A stretch of 64,000 bases of DNA from contig JARLJO010000050.1 of the NCBI GenBank assembly GCA_031291175.1, positions 59,153 to 123,152 of the forward strand. Direction: 5' to 3'. A model generated the notes under the pieces. It was not told where the DNA came from, did not search any database, and saw nothing but the letters and a program-made list of their open reading frames with translations. Below, in pieces: positions 39,057 to 48,188 of the stretch (the stretch's first letter is position 1; each line of letters opens with the position of its first letter). Made by a program: the position numbers and the translations under genes. Source of the stretch: Gammaproteobacteria bacterium. Lineage in GTDB: Bacteria; Pseudomonadota; Gammaproteobacteria; DSM-16500.

Positions 39057-39518
39057 GTGTTAAATCGTCATATTCGTGTCGCATTATTAATTGTCAGTTT
39101 ATGTTTAGTCTTTATCGGTATCAAAGCAGAAGCGCACCCTTTTGTTATTGTATCCGCAGCGCCTCCTATGCGAGAAGCCGTCATGCCGCCAGGTGGTTAT
39201 GTCAGTTGTTATACTGTTCCTCCCGCATTTTATGAAGGTGTTTGGATTAATGCGCATCGTGTTTGCCAATATGACCGTGGGCAAGGCGCTGGCATGTGGG
39301 TATCTGGCTACTGGCAATGTGTGCGGTTTCGTCATGTCGAAGGAGTGTGCCTGGATTGGGGTTGGATGCCAAGTCACTGGGCAAGCCCACGCATTGCGGA
39401 ATATGGTGTGCGCTGGCGCAATGAGTATCATCATTATGGCTATGACCATCATCAGCAATATCGTGAACATGATGGTTATAATAGTGGTTACCACAGTTCT
39501 GGATCGAATTGGCGTTAA
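39057..39518 (+). CDS. Secreted Trp/Tyr/His-rich protein with YxWxxGxW-like segments
   Basis: A 153 aa product with a signal peptide ending KAEA before HPFVIVS. The GTG start at 39057 has AGGAG 7 bp upstream. The mature protein contains GMWVSGYWQCVRF and GWMPSHWASPR, similar to the short W-rich repeats found in many small proteobacterial exported proteins, and four cysteines. The tail is rich in His and Tyr (HHYGYDHHQQYREHDGY). Function unknown. A strong hairpin terminator follows. The His/Tyr bias recalls the peptide gene at 21400, but the proteins are otherwise unlike. Confidence 0.78.
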   Translation: MLNRHIRVALLIVSLCLVFIGIKAEAHPFVIVSAAPPMREAVMPPGGYVSCYTVPPAFYEGVWINAHRVCQYDRGQGAGMWVSGYWQCVRFRHVEGVCLDWGWMPSHWASPRIAEYGVRWRNEYHHYGYDHHQQYREHDGYNSGYHSSGSNWR

Positions 39519-39523
39519 TGGAT

Positions 39524-39556
39524 AAAAACCTGATTTGAAGGTCAAATCAGGTTTTT
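39524..39556. terminator. Bidirectional terminator
   Basis: AAAAACCTGATTTG and CAAATCAGGTTTTT form a perfect 14-bp stem with a 5-nt loop, with A-tract and T-tract on the two sides. It sits between convergent genes ending at 39518 and 39560, so it can serve both. Confidence 0.88.
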
Positions 39557-39559
39557 GAC

Positions 39560-41611
39560 TTAGGGCGTGTGAATGATAGTTTGTGGCGCGTTGGCTTTCA
39601 CACCGAGTGGGTTAATAGCCGTTTGCGCTGGCGCTATTTCTGATCTTGGTATCAATTCGAGTAGATTGATATCGTTTACATAAACTATCCCGTCTTTTAC
39701 ACTCATATTAGCGATGTAATCCGTTTTATCAATCTTCAAATACCCTTTTTGCACAAAGCCCTGAATAAATGTTTTTAAAATGGATGCCGTATTGTTTGCG
39801 CCACCGCCAAAGGCACTTGAGATGGTATTGATGTAATGGTCTAGCATAGCAATCGAAACGCGCATGTTACCCATCACGCTAGCTGCGGCCACTAAGGCGT
39901 GCTTTTGTCTAAACGATGAGATAGGTGTTTTCGTGTTCCATATGACATTCTCATTGATGGCGAGCTTGCCATAAGCTGAGTTGATAGTCGTTTGTCCAAT
40001 ACCTGTCGTGTTTGGAAAAACAAAAATGCCATTTGCATTTTTAATGGTTCGGATATTGAGGATATCATTAAATCTAACACGCTCAATTTTGATATTGTTC
40101 ATCGAGATAGAGCTCTCGATTGGCCCAATGCTGTCGTTTAAAAATGTGATTTTAGTCAAAATAAAATGACTATACGTATTCGACATTTGATCCGCTGACG
40201 TGGATAGATTATTCATTAAGTTGATATTGGATAATTCGATAGAGTTGGTTTTGCCACCATTGGTGATATCAACAGTAATGGTAGGAATGGTCAACGTGTC
40301 ATTCTGTTTTAGTGAATGATCGGGATAACGGCTATGATTTTTGTTGAGTTTAATCGTCGGTATTTTGATGGTTACCACATCTTGATAGCTCGCCGTTAAT
40401 AATCCACTACTAAAGTCATGAAGCTTTATTCTCGTCTTACCGACTTCTGAAACCGAGACAACTTTATCTTGAATATCGTTTTCAACGATTTCAGCCGATC
40501 TGTCCGTGGCTGTGGTTGTAATGGAGGCAACGTTCAGCAAGTTCACATAGGAATTTTTTTCGGGACTGTAGACGAAGGTCAGTTTGTTATTGAGGTTTTT
40601 AGCGGAAACAGTCATGTCTTGTGTATTCAAGCCGGTGAGTTCTGCTATTTCTGTCTCCGTCACAACCGACCACAAGGTATGATTTCGGAAATTGGCAAGC
40701 AGATCTGTCAGATCAAAATCACCAGCCAGCAAGATTTTGGATGAGAAGTATTGTCCTTGGCCCCATGGATCATTAAAAACGCTTACTGAAAAATGATTCG
40801 CGTTAGCGGTCATTTTAAGTGCTTTTTTACCGACGTTATTGATTGCGAGGGGCAAGACATGGCTTTCAAAATTAGTCAGCGTGAGGCTTGCGTGAATAGT
40901 GGATGAGCTAATGATTGCTTGCGAGCCTTCAATATGCCAGTCCGTATTGTAGGTGTTATTTGCCACCGTACCAACGATGTGTTCGACCAGGTTTTCTGCA
41001 TTAACGGTGAAGTTGTTGCCGGGTTGATTGAGGCTGAATGAGTCGGTATTCATTAAAATATGAAATGCTTTTATCGTATGATCATGCAGGTTAGTTTCAA
41101 AGCTGGCTTTGATACCTTTGAATGCAATTATGGTGCCGCTTTGTTGATTCCAGATAAAATCCGGTATGCCCATCAGCCCCTTAATCTGGGTCGAGAACGC
41201 TGACACAAAAACAATTTGCAGCATTCCATCTTGTTGTGGGTTCGTTGCAGCAATGTTTTTGCTTAATTGAGACAGTGGCATCTTCGCGGTAATGTATGCG
41301 CTGGCAATAGTCATTTTGTGTAGCATGGGATCGTAAATAAAAGGCCCGTGTTTGACGACTTGATCCACATCAAATTCTTTTTTTTCTGTAGCGGCATCGG
41401 TGTTTTCTATCATGATGTGTAGTTTCACGGTGGATCTCAGCCAGCCTAAGTGATAACGCGTGACGGTGATGTTGACATGGGGAATGTTGGCATTATTGAG
41501 CAGTTGTAAGTAATTTTTTTTAAATAGATAACCGTCGACAAATGGCACTACCGCTATGCAACATAGCAGTAGAATAAAAAGGCTATAAAATATCAATGAT
41601 TTCATATTCAT
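39560..41611 (-). CDS. DUF945 (YdgA-like) family protein
   Basis: A 683 aa protein with one N-terminal helix (KSLIFYSLFILLLCCIAVV) and a large periplasmic beta-rich body. The opening part, with VDGYLFKKNYLQLLNN, VTRYHLGWLRSTVKLHI and the FDVDQVVKHGPFIYDP segment, is the DUF945/YdgA pattern (bacterial proteins of unknown function, linked in E. coli to the cell envelope). Longer than the roughly 500 aa of YdgA, through a longer central region. Stands alone with its own terminator. Confidence 0.82.
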   Translation of the reverse strand: MNMKSLIFYSLFILLLCCIAVVPFVDGYLFKKNYLQLLNNANIPHVNITVTRYHLGWLRSTVKLHIMIENTDAATEKKEFDVDQVVKHGPFIYDPMLHKMTIASAYITAKMPLSQLSKNIAATNPQQDGMLQIVFVSAFSTQIKGLMGIPDFIWNQQSGTIIAFKGIKASFETNLHDHTIKAFHILMNTDSFSLNQPGNNFTVNAENLVEHIVGTVANNTYNTDWHIEGSQAIISSSTIHASLTLTNFESHVLPLAINNVGKKALKMTANANHFSVSVFNDPWGQGQYFSSKILLAGDFDLTDLLANFRNHTLWSVVTETEIAELTGLNTQDMTVSAKNLNNKLTFVYSPEKNSYVNLLNVASITTTATDRSAEIVENDIQDKVVSVSEVGKTRIKLHDFSSGLLTASYQDVVTIKIPTIKLNKNHSRYPDHSLKQNDTLTIPTITVDITNGGKTNSIELSNINLMNNLSTSADQMSNTYSHFILTKITFLNDSIGPIESSISMNNIKIERVRFNDILNIRTIKNANGIFVFPNTTGIGQTTINSAYGKLAINENVIWNTKTPISSFRQKHALVAAASVMGNMRVSIAMLDHYINTISSAFGGGANNTASILKTFIQGFVQKGYLKIDKTDYIANMSVKDGIVYVNDINLLELIPRSEIAPAQTAINPLGVKANAPQTIIHTP

Positions 41612-41880
41612 CTGGTGAGTATATCAAATCTTTTGATTTTAAAATTACGATACAAAAGTGACATTCAATAATAAATGTATAAAAGCAATTGCTTAAGCGG
41701 GCTATAACTTTTTTCAATAAATTTTTTTCTAGAAAACGCCAAGTGAAAATGCATTGCAATAGAAAAAAATGATGCGCAAATTATCAGATAATGGACAATT
41801 TATATCAGCAGATTTGTCCTGTCTGTGTATGTGAAAGTTTCCGTTGTGAACCTTTGCGGGCTTGATGGATGCCGTAGCCG

Positions 41881-42765
41881 TTAAGATTTTTTGATGCGCT
41901 GGTGGATGAAATAGATCAGGTATCCTAGCAGCATCAATAAAAATCCCGAAATGATCAAGATAATAGGCCAGCCAATGCTACCAAATAAACTTTCAAATTG
42001 TGTGGTGAGATTAGCAACATAGACTAACAAAAAAATCGCCCCAATATAGAGTAGTGATTTGCTTCGTAATGGCACCGCCAAAAGAAAGCTTGAGATAAGC
42101 AGCGCTACCGCCACGATTTTCCATGCGACTGAACCTTCGCTTAAAAATAAATATCCTGCTAGATCAAAGCTGGATGTGAGAACAAACAAGCAGCCAAAAA
42201 AGTATAAGGTGCCAACCAGCGGGTTGTCGGCATAATCGAGATAGCGGCCCAGAAAAAGATAGCTTAAACCAATCGTGAGGCATTGGTAGATGAATAGATT
42301 CGATGAAACAATATTCGAATGTTGCACAGTAGCATTAGTGAGAGCCACAAAGAATAAAGAGGCAAAAAGGATAGTGAATAATAATAAAATGGTGCGCGGC
42401 AACAAGATCTGTCCCGCCAGAAAAACCACAAGACAAATGCTTGCTACCCACACATTTTGTGTCATGAGATCCGCATGGAGTTTCAGTATGTCAAACGTGA
42501 TAAACAATCCAATAGGCAAAATCAGTCCTGCAATCATAAAAAAACCCGCGCCCGTTGCGCCATATTTTTTATCAACAGAAAGCAGAAAGCCTATCAAAAG
42601 CGCCGCAATGGCTGAGCCTAGTGTTGAAAAAATCTTCACGAAGTTATTAAGAGAAGACCAGTTATCACAAATAAAATAAGAGATGCCGAGAAAGATCAGT
42701 GTGGCACCAATATAATTAAATATTTTTAAGATGCTGTTGCCTTTGGGTTGCTCATCTGTGTTCAT
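41881..42765 (-). CDS. DUF2157-like polytopic membrane protein
   Basis: About 294 aa from the ATG at 42765 (AAGGA 8 bp upstream; the longer frame to 42819 has no support). The first segment, FNYIGATLIFLGISYFICDNWSSL, followed by about eight helices is the DUF2157 layout. The start overlaps the stop of the gene at 42762 as ATGA, so the two are coupled. In other bacteria DUF2157 genes are linked to DUF4401 and GDYXXLXY-type genes; the upstream partner here might be a diverged member of such a set. Function unknown. Confidence 0.75.
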   Translation of the reverse strand: MNTDEQPKGNSILKIFNYIGATLIFLGISYFICDNWSSLNNFVKIFSTLGSAIAALLIGFLLSVDKKYGATGAGFFMIAGLILPIGLFITFDILKLHADLMTQNVWVASICLVVFLAGQILLPRTILLLFTILFASLFFVALTNATVQHSNIVSSNLFIYQCLTIGLSYLFLGRYLDYADNPLVGTLYFFGCLFVLTSSFDLAGYLFLSEGSVAWKIVAVALLISSFLLAVPLRSKSLLYIGAIFLLVYVANLTTQFESLFGSIGWPIILIISGFLLMLLGYLIYFIHQRIKKS

Positions 42766-43334
42766 TTGGTTTGTCCTTTTTCCGTGGTTTTTGGGATAGC
42801 CGATTGATGAGGTATCCACGCGATGAATTGAAACGAATTATATTTTTCCTCTCGTATCGGAATATTAATTTTTTTCTGATAGTTGTTTTTGCTAATGCAA
42901 ATATCATAGTGATAATTGCTACTCATATCAAAAGGCCACATGAAGTACATGGTCGAGCTGCAGTATTGTTCGACCTGATAGCCGTCTTCCGACACAGTTT
43001 TTTCTGACAGAGGCAGTTGTTTGGCTTCAGCCAAGTTGATTTTGACATTAGACTTTTCTTTAAAGTGATACACATAGAGGTTGGCATCCGCACAACTATC
43101 AACTTGGGCAGGTGAGGGCGCGGGGCCATGATTGTTTTTATCATTAGGGAATAATTTGGCTTTTGCATCAAGCGCGCAATGATAAGCGCCATAGTGACTG
43201 GCTGCCATGTAAATAAAATCTTCCTGTGGGGTGGTTTCATCCTGCGGATAGAGGACGCCAATTGCGGTGACCGCAATCATGAGAAGCGGTATCAGTAAGG
43301 CTATATAAAGAAAGTAGTTTTTATGCATGCTCAT
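42762..43334 (-). CDS. Membrane-anchored periplasmic protein, unrecognised
   Basis: About 190 aa from the ATG at 43334, which has GAGGAG 5 bp upstream; a TTG further up lies inside that site. One N-terminal helix (YFLYIALLIPLLMIAVTAIGVLYP) followed by a soluble domain with cysteines at CALDAK, SCADAN, QYCSS and DICISK, enough for two disulfides. No family recognised. Coupled to the DUF2157-like gene by a 4-bp overlap, so they probably act together at the inner membrane. Confidence 0.72.
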   Translation of the reverse strand: MSMHKNYFLYIALLIPLLMIAVTAIGVLYPQDETTPQEDFIYMAASHYGAYHCALDAKAKLFPNDKNNHGPAPSPAQVDSCADANLYVYHFKEKSNVKINLAEAKQLPLSEKTVSEDGYQVEQYCSSTMYFMWPFDMSSNYHYDICISKNNYQKKINIPIREEKYNSFQFIAWIPHQSAIPKTTEKGQTK

Positions 43335-43498
43335 TTTTCTCCTCAATTCATTATTATATCGCGTTTTTAGGCATCGAAGCAGGTTTTGCCAGGGCTGTGA
43401 TCACAAAATGACCATGCCTTAAGAATGTTCGCAAAAAGGAAATTGTGTTTTCTTATCAACCAAGCGTAAAATACCCCACTTTTGACAGGACGTTTCAT

Positions 43499-44506
43499 AT
43501 GAAGCAGTTTCAAGTGTATGGCATTGGCAATGCATTGGTTGATATCGATTTTGAAGTTAGCAAAAGTACACTAGAGCGTCTGAATATCGCCAAAGGTGTC
43601 ATGACTTTAATCGATGAATCGACTCATCATCGCTTGCTAGAAGAGCTAGATGGCGTCAAGCACTTAAAAGCTTGTGGCGGATCAGCGGCTAATACGCTTT
43701 TCACAGTGCAACAGTTGGGCGCTAAAACCTTCTACTCCTGTAAAGTGGGTGATGACGCCGCAGGCGATTTTTTCTATCAAGACATGATAGCCCACGGAAT
43801 ACACACCAATTTATATGAAATACCGCGCCATGGCGTCACGGGTAAATGCATTGTCATGGTCACGCCCGATGCCGATCGCACGATGAATACTTTTTTGGGC
43901 GTCTCTTCCTCGTTCTCAAGAGAACAATTATCCGAAACCGCCTTAAAAAATTCCGACTTCCTTTATATTGAAGGTTATCTCGTGGCCTCACCATTAGGTT
44001 GTGAAGCGGCGATGATGGCGCGTCAAATGGCTGATAAATATAACATTAAAACCGCCATTACCTTATCTGATCCCAACATGGTGAACTACTTTAAAGAAGG
44101 TTTGTGCGCGATCATTGGCAACCAGGTTGATCTCTTATTTGCAAACGAGAGTGAAGCATTGCTCTTTACAGGTACGGACAGGTTAGACGAAGCCAAAGAA
44201 ACCCTCAAAAAATACGCCAAATCATTTGTTATCACCTTAGGTGGACGCGGCGCGTTAATTTATGACGGCCATGGGTTTACCCAAGTTGATGCATACAAAG
44301 TCCCAGTCCTGGATACCGTTGGTGCGGGTGACGTATTCGCTGGTACTTTTCTCTATGCCATCACCAAAGGATACAGCTATTACGAAGCAGGCAAATTAGC
44401 CAGTTTCGCTGCATCCAAGGTCGTCTCCAAATTCGGCCCACGCTTAACCGACGCCGAAATCGATGAAGTACGCCAAATCATTGTAAAGCAATCCGTTAGC
44501 GCTTAA
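43499..44506 (+). CDS. PfkB-family carbohydrate/adenosine kinase
   Basis: About 335 aa from the ATG at 43499, with AGGA 9 bp upstream; the frame continues to a GTG at 43445 without support. Starts KQFQVYGIGNALVDIDFEV, has ACGGSAANTLFTVQQLG near residue 60 and the second PfkB signature DTVGAGDVFAGTFLYA with the catalytic Asp. Proteins of this subgroup are commonly annotated as adenosine kinase; they phosphorylate a nucleoside or sugar with ATP. Substrate not certain. Single-gene unit. Confidence 0.88.
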   Translation: MKQFQVYGIGNALVDIDFEVSKSTLERLNIAKGVMTLIDESTHHRLLEELDGVKHLKACGGSAANTLFTVQQLGAKTFYSCKVGDDAAGDFFYQDMIAHGIHTNLYEIPRHGVTGKCIVMVTPDADRTMNTFLGVSSSFSREQLSETALKNSDFLYIEGYLVASPLGCEAAMMARQMADKYNIKTAITLSDPNMVNYFKEGLCAIIGNQVDLLFANESEALLFTGTDRLDEAKETLKKYAKSFVITLGGRGALIYDGHGFTQVDAYKVPVLDTVGAGDVFAGTFLYAITKGYSYYEAGKLASFAASKVVSKFGPRLTDAEIDEVRQIIVKQSVSA

Positions 44507-44534
44507 TCGAACTGCCGTCCCCCAAACCTCTACG

Positions 44535-44555
44535 TACCGTGGCTTGTCCACGGTA
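44535..44555 (+). repeat. Repeat family C hairpin, copy 2
   Basis: TACCGTGG-CTTGT-CCACGGTA followed by TCCAGAAAACTCTC, 28 bp past the kinase stop. Similarity to copy 3 continues downstream (TTCTCC..., a TAATAGT..ATG stretch) for about 90 bp. No T-tract, so not a classic terminator. Confidence 0.8.
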
Positions 44556-44629
44556 TCCAGAAAACTCTCGATACACCGGGGTTCTCCGTACGATGAGTCA
44601 ATGGCTTTAATAGTTATGAATAGGATTCA

Positions 44630-44651
44630 GACAGGCTCCCAGTCATTTTAA
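44630..44651 (+). repeat. Truncated end of repeat family A
   Basis: GACAGGCTCCCAGTCATTTTAA matches only the right end of family A; the palindromic body is missing. It lies just after the C-type copy in the kinase-def gap. Confidence 0.6.
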
Positions 44652-44774
44652 ACGGCGGACTTAACCACCAGCGACAATGAAAGCCCCAACGAGAACCGCT
44701 TTGAGTTTGCTCTAATCAATGTGAAAATAAAATGTGTGCTACGATTTTTATCCTAATCAATAGCGAGACATTAC

Positions 44775-45278
44775 ATGGCGATACGAAAAATTGTTCTTCT
44801 CCCCGACGCAAGACTGCGCGATCTCACGATGCCTGTCACTGAGTTTGACGACAAATTACAAACCTTAATTGACGACATGATTGAGACGATGTATGCCGCC
44901 AATGGCATTGGGCTCGCTGCACCTCAAATCGGGATTTCGCTAAAGCTCGCTGTGATCGATGTCTCCCCGGAAAAAGATAAACCTTTTTGCATTATCAACC
45001 CTGAAATTACTGAAAGAGACTCGCAAGCGTTAATGGAAGAAGGCTGTCTGTCCGTACCCACCGTCTATGACAAAGCTCCGCGAGCCGTAAAAGTAAAAAT
45101 GCACGCATTAGACCGCACAGGCAAACCTTTCGATATGGAAGCCGACGGCCTGCTGGCACATTGCATCCAACATGAAATTGACCACTTAAACGGCAAATTA
45201 TTTGTCGACTACCTATCCCCCCTTAAAAAACAAAGAGCAAAAAAGAAGCTCGATAAATTTAAAAAACAACTCGAGTGA
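44775..45278 (+). CDS. def: Peptide deformylase
   Basis: Removes the formyl group from the N-terminal methionine of nascent proteins. The 167 aa enzyme has all three motifs: GIGLAAPQIG, EGCLSVP (metal-ligand Cys) and HEIDHLNG (HExxH metal site). Length and residues are standard. It is not followed by fmt here, unlike the common def-fmt arrangement; instead a long repeat-rich gap follows. Confidence 0.96.
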   Translation: MAIRKIVLLPDARLRDLTMPVTEFDDKLQTLIDDMIETMYAANGIGLAAPQIGISLKLAVIDVSPEKDKPFCIINPEITERDSQALMEEGCLSVPTVYDKAPRAVKVKMHALDRTGKPFDMEADGLLAHCIQHEIDHLNGKLFVDYLSPLKKQRAKKKLDKFKKQLE

Positions 45279-45331
45279 TATTCCCTCGCACCAAAGAATT
45301 ATCGAATAAATCAAAAAAGCCTCTATCATCC

Positions 45332-45378
45332 CTGCGAAGGCGGGAACCTATCCCTAAAACTACTCTAATATCGAAGTA
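45332..45378 (-). repeat. Repeat family D, copy 1
   Basis: CCTGCGAAGGCGGGAACCTA followed by TCCCTAAAACTACTCT and ATATCGAAG. It precedes A copy 7. The same order is seen at 62237, and a diverged inverted copy follows A copy 8. The CGCGAAGGCGGG core resembles a hairpin repeat common in many proteobacteria. Confidence 0.7.
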
Positions 45379-45385
45379 AGCTCTC

Positions 45386-45484
45386 TTAAAATGACTGGGG
45401 TCCTGTCATGGTAGGTTTACTTTTTTCGTGCTCACTGTCGTTCCGCGCGTAAAAAGCAAACCTACCCTGCCACCCCGTTTTTTT
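45386..45484 (-). repeat. Repeat family A, copy 7
   Basis: Reverse standard copy from TTAAAATGACTGGGGTCCTG to CCACCCCGTTTTTTTG. Flanked by D on the outside and a satellite hairpin plus B on the inside. Confidence 0.9.
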
Positions 45485-45486
45485 GA

Positions 45487-45511
45487 TTCGCTTCAACTTC
45501 GTTGAAGCGAA
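45487..45511. repeat. Satellite hairpin next to repeat A copy 7
   Basis: TTCGCTTCAAC-TTC-GTTGAAGCGAA, a perfect 11-bp stem. Confidence 0.75.
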
Positions 45512-45552
45512 AAAAGCCTATCTAACAGACATTAATGCGCATAGGTAAGTAG

Positions 45553-45596
45553 CGCGGACTAAGCCCTCCACGTTTTTTGTGGGGGTAGTGTCCGCG
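45553..45596 (+). repeat. Repeat family B hairpin, copy 1
   Basis: Outer stem CGCGGAC/GTCCGCG and inner stem CCYCCAC/GTGGGGG around a T-rich loop, followed by AACCCCTGC. Second copy at 62438 at the same distance from an A copy. Confidence 0.75.
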
Positions 45597-45709
45597 AACC
45601 CCTGCCAAATAAATTACAAAACATTCACTCATCACACACGAATCAAAAATCCAACCACAATCATCAAAGCCCTTAGCGTCACATTTTTATCGCCCAACTA
45701 TAAAGTTGC

Positions 45710-45746
45710 ATAGGTTGGGCTGAGCGCTTTTTGCGAAGCCCAACAT
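45710..45746. repeat. Repeat family E hairpin (GTTGGGCT...AGCCCAAC)
   Basis: AGGTTGGGCTGAGCGC and GCGAAGCCCAACA pair around TTTTT. This type of short palindrome is widespread between genes of proteobacteria. Single copy in this window. Confidence 0.7.
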
Positions 45747-45842
45747 CATTTCTATTTCTTGAAGGCTATATCCTTAGCAAAAAACCCAACACAACCAAAC
45801 TCCAGCCCTTCACCCGCATCAACGCCCATTAAATTTGCCTTT

Positions 45843-45867
45843 TTCGCTTCCGCGAAGAGGAAGCGAA
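45843..45867. repeat. Satellite hairpin next to repeat A copy 8
   Basis: TTCGCTTCC-GCGAAGA-GGAAGCGAA, a perfect 9-bp stem directly before the A-tract of copy 8. Confidence 0.75.
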
Positions 45868-45869
45868 TC

Positions 45870-45970
45870 AAAAAAACGGGGTGGCAGGATAGGTTTGCTT
45901 TTTACGCGCGTAGCCCTCAGGTGAGCACGAAAAAAGTAAACCTACCATGACAGGACCCCAGTCATTTTAA
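45870..45970 (+). repeat. Repeat family A, copy 8
   Basis: Forward standard copy ending GACAGGACCCCAGTCATTTT. Inverted partner of copy 7; outside it, a GATATCGAAATG-type D flank runs in mirror order. Confidence 0.9.
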
Positions 45971-46517
45971 GAGAGTTCATTTCGATATCTGTGTAGTTTT
46001 CAAAATGGATCCCCCCCCCCTTCGCGGGGATGGCTAGAATTTACACAGATTTGCCGAATGCTGCTAGTGCTACTTGGCGGAGATGACTTAAGACAAACAT
46101 TCCCCGCAAAAAAAGCAAAAAAAATATTTCTTCCCTTAATAATTTCATTTTATTCATTATTCCTGCCTCTTCTCATTATAAATCCACAAAAGCACAAAAA
46201 ATGTACTATAATGAAATTGTGGGGTGACTTATATTCACTACCTGACCATCAGCAAGACTAATGAAGTATGATCGAATTGCTTCGCTGTGTGCGGGCTCAC
46301 CAAGAGTGAGATGCCTAATGCGATGCATAGATCGAAAGTTAGGGAGAAAACGGCCAGTGTTAGTGTTTGTTAAGCCGCCCCTTTTTATTGTCTGAAAAAA
46401 ACCTCCTCATCCTCTTTTGTCTCTTCCATTTTAAAAACACCGCATTTCAGAAGGTTTGTTTTATGCTAAAGTTCTCGCTATATCTTAAACACTGACTCAT
46501 CCCGGAGAAATGGATTC

Positions 46518-47525
46518 ATGACGGCTTTATGGATGCACTTGATTTTCATGTTAATAGTGATTCTCATCGCCTCGCAGTTTTTTACCAATGCTTTAGAACA
46601 TTTCGGTCACAAAATTGGCGTATCAGCCGGTGTGACAGGGTCTATTTTTGCTGCGGTCGCAACAGCACTACCTGAAACCACCGTGCCAATTATTGCGATT
46701 GTCGCAGGCACCGCCGATAAAGTGGCGAATCAAGAAATCAGTGTGGGCGCGATTTTAGGCGCCCCCTTGATGCTTTCTACCTTGTCTACCGTGTTAATGG
46801 CGCTCTTTGCGATCAAAAAACGCGGACTCGGCGGTAGAATCAATCCAGAAAACGTGGGTTTTAAACGCGACATGCATTTTTTCTTGATAGCATTTTTTTT
46901 CGCGGCGATCGCCATGTATGTTCCACTTGAACCTAAGTATTTCCGAGCGGTTATCAGCGTCATACTCGTCTGTCTTTATATCACTTATTTGTTTTTAACG
47001 TGTCGAGCCTCAGGCCAATTAGTCGAAGAAGGGCATGGTGTTGTTCCGGATGAACCTATCTACCTCACTCGTATTGGATTAAAAGATACAATGGGTTCCA
47101 TCATGTTACAGCTACTGTTAGCATTGGTACTCTTGCTATACGGTGCAAAAGGTTTTATTACGAATGTAGAAACGTTATCACACCAGTTACATATTTCTGC
47201 TTTGCTGCTTTCGTTGTTGATTATTCCGATTGCAACGGAGTTGCCAGAAAAGATCAATAGCATTACCTGGATTCAAAAAAATAAAGACACACTAGGTTTT
47301 GGCAACATCACTGGCGCGATGGTATTTCAAGGCACATTGTTGCCAGCGATTGGTATTATGTTAACGCCTTGGGCGCCATCAAAAGAAGTCGTCACGGGGA
47401 TTATTGTGACCTTTCTCGCGGCTCTCTGGTTAAGAGTCAATGCATCCAAAAACGGTTTAACAATAAAAGCTTTATTAGTGAACGGTGGGTTATACCTTTT
47501 GTATTTATGCCTCACTTTACTATAA
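46518..47525 (+). CDS. Cation/calcium exchanger family membrane protein
   Basis: A 335 aa protein with about ten helices and the two inverted alpha repeats of the CaCA superfamily: GSIFAAVATALPETTVPII in the first half and LLIIPIATELPEKINSI in the second, each with the conserved Glu-Pro or Pro-Glu ion site. GAILGAPLMLSTLS follows the first repeat. Likely a Na/Ca or H/Ca antiporter of the inner membrane; the transported ion is not certain. GGAG lies 11 bp before the ATG. Single gene. Confidence 0.85.
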   Translation: MTALWMHLIFMLIVILIASQFFTNALEHFGHKIGVSAGVTGSIFAAVATALPETTVPIIAIVAGTADKVANQEISVGAILGAPLMLSTLSTVLMALFAIKKRGLGGRINPENVGFKRDMHFFLIAFFFAAIAMYVPLEPKYFRAVISVILVCLYITYLFLTCRASGQLVEEGHGVVPDEPIYLTRIGLKDTMGSIMLQLLLALVLLLYGAKGFITNVETLSHQLHISALLLSLLIIPIATELPEKINSITWIQKNKDTLGFGNITGAMVFQGTLLPAIGIMLTPWAPSKEVVTGIIVTFLAALWLRVNASKNGLTIKALLVNGGLYLLYLCLTLL

Positions 47526-47642
47526 GCCAATGATTTTATCAGTCGCTCGCAAAGCTGACTTTTTGACGCGCGTCATTTTTCAATGTCTCAGCCATGAGCG
47601 CTTCTTTTCGCAAAGTGGAATTTTTAGAGCGCTGGGATCGTA

Positions 47643-47903
47643 TTAAAGCGATGGGTCTTTGCTTGCTGGCTTAGCTTTTCTGGCGTCCATCTCTTCCTTC
47701 ACGGCTTTCACTGTCGTGCTGGCCGTATTTTCAAACCAAAAAGGGCAGATGCTATGAATAATACAAGCAATGCCAGCGCCAACCAATCGTATGCCAGTGA
47801 GGCTCGCATAGCGAAGATGTTCAGGGTAGGTTTCTTTGATTGAATGGGGATGTTGCGTAAAGTAATTACGTAATCGATCTAAATTCCGTTTAAATTCAGC
47901 CAT
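47643..47903 (-). CDS. DUF6356-like small protein
   Basis: About 86 aa from the ATG at 47903 (AAGGA 6 bp upstream; the frame runs 12 codons further without support). The pattern KETYPEHLRYASLTGIRLVGAGIACIIHSICPFWFENTAS matches small DUF6356-type proteins, which have a single amphipathic or membrane segment and a basic tail. Function unknown. Family name is from memory of the pattern. Confidence 0.7.
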   Translation of the reverse strand: MAEFKRNLDRLRNYFTQHPHSIKETYPEHLRYASLTGIRLVGAGIACIIHSICPFWFENTASTTVKAVKEEMDARKAKPASKDPSL

Positions 47904-48188
47904 ATTTTGTCCTTGAAGAGATGGAGAATAAAATATCACGAATATTTCAGGATTGCTAATAACATCAAGGCTGATTTTTTTATTGCAAAAGCCCGGAATT
48001 ATTACTATGCTTTATTGGAAAGCAGGAAATGAATCGAAGCCCTACAAGTATAGTGAAGGAAGTCAGCGTTAAGATGTGGTGTGCAGGCCTGGGATTTATC
48101 TTGGGAAGCCTAAAGCATCGACAAGACCTCCACCTCGAACAAAGATGGCACTTCGATCAGATCCTGCTTTTTTTTGCCTGTAAAATGC

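Larger units (their letters stand above)
45279..46517. other. 1.24-kb repeat-rich intergenic region
   Basis: No credible gene. Contents in order: family D stretch, A copy 7 with satellite hairpin, family B hairpin, an AT-rich filler, family E hairpin (45710), satellite hairpin plus A copy 8, a second D-like stretch with a run of ten C at 46011-46020, then about 480 bp of AT-rich DNA leading to the exchanger gene. The part from about 45326 to 46034 has inverted ends and looks like one element. Confidence 0.7.

Noticed and set aside
45759..45950. Open frame of 63 codons before and through repeat A copy 8
   Set aside because: Same artefact: similarity to the frame at 10073 is only due to the repeat.
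45386..45970. Possible CRISPR-like arrangement from closely spaced repeats
   Set aside because: Copies are inverted, about 100 bp long and separated by unequal repeat-filled DNA. There are no regular spacers and no cas genes.
46011..46020. Run of ten C as a phase-variation tract
   Set aside because: It lies about 500 bp before the next gene, inside a decayed D-type repeat, not in a coding or promoter position. Its length could also be a sequencing error.
46058..46261. Open frame of 67 codons with a hydrophobic stretch
   Set aside because: No ribosome binding site, composition is that of AT-rich intergenic DNA, and no neighbour or pattern supports it.
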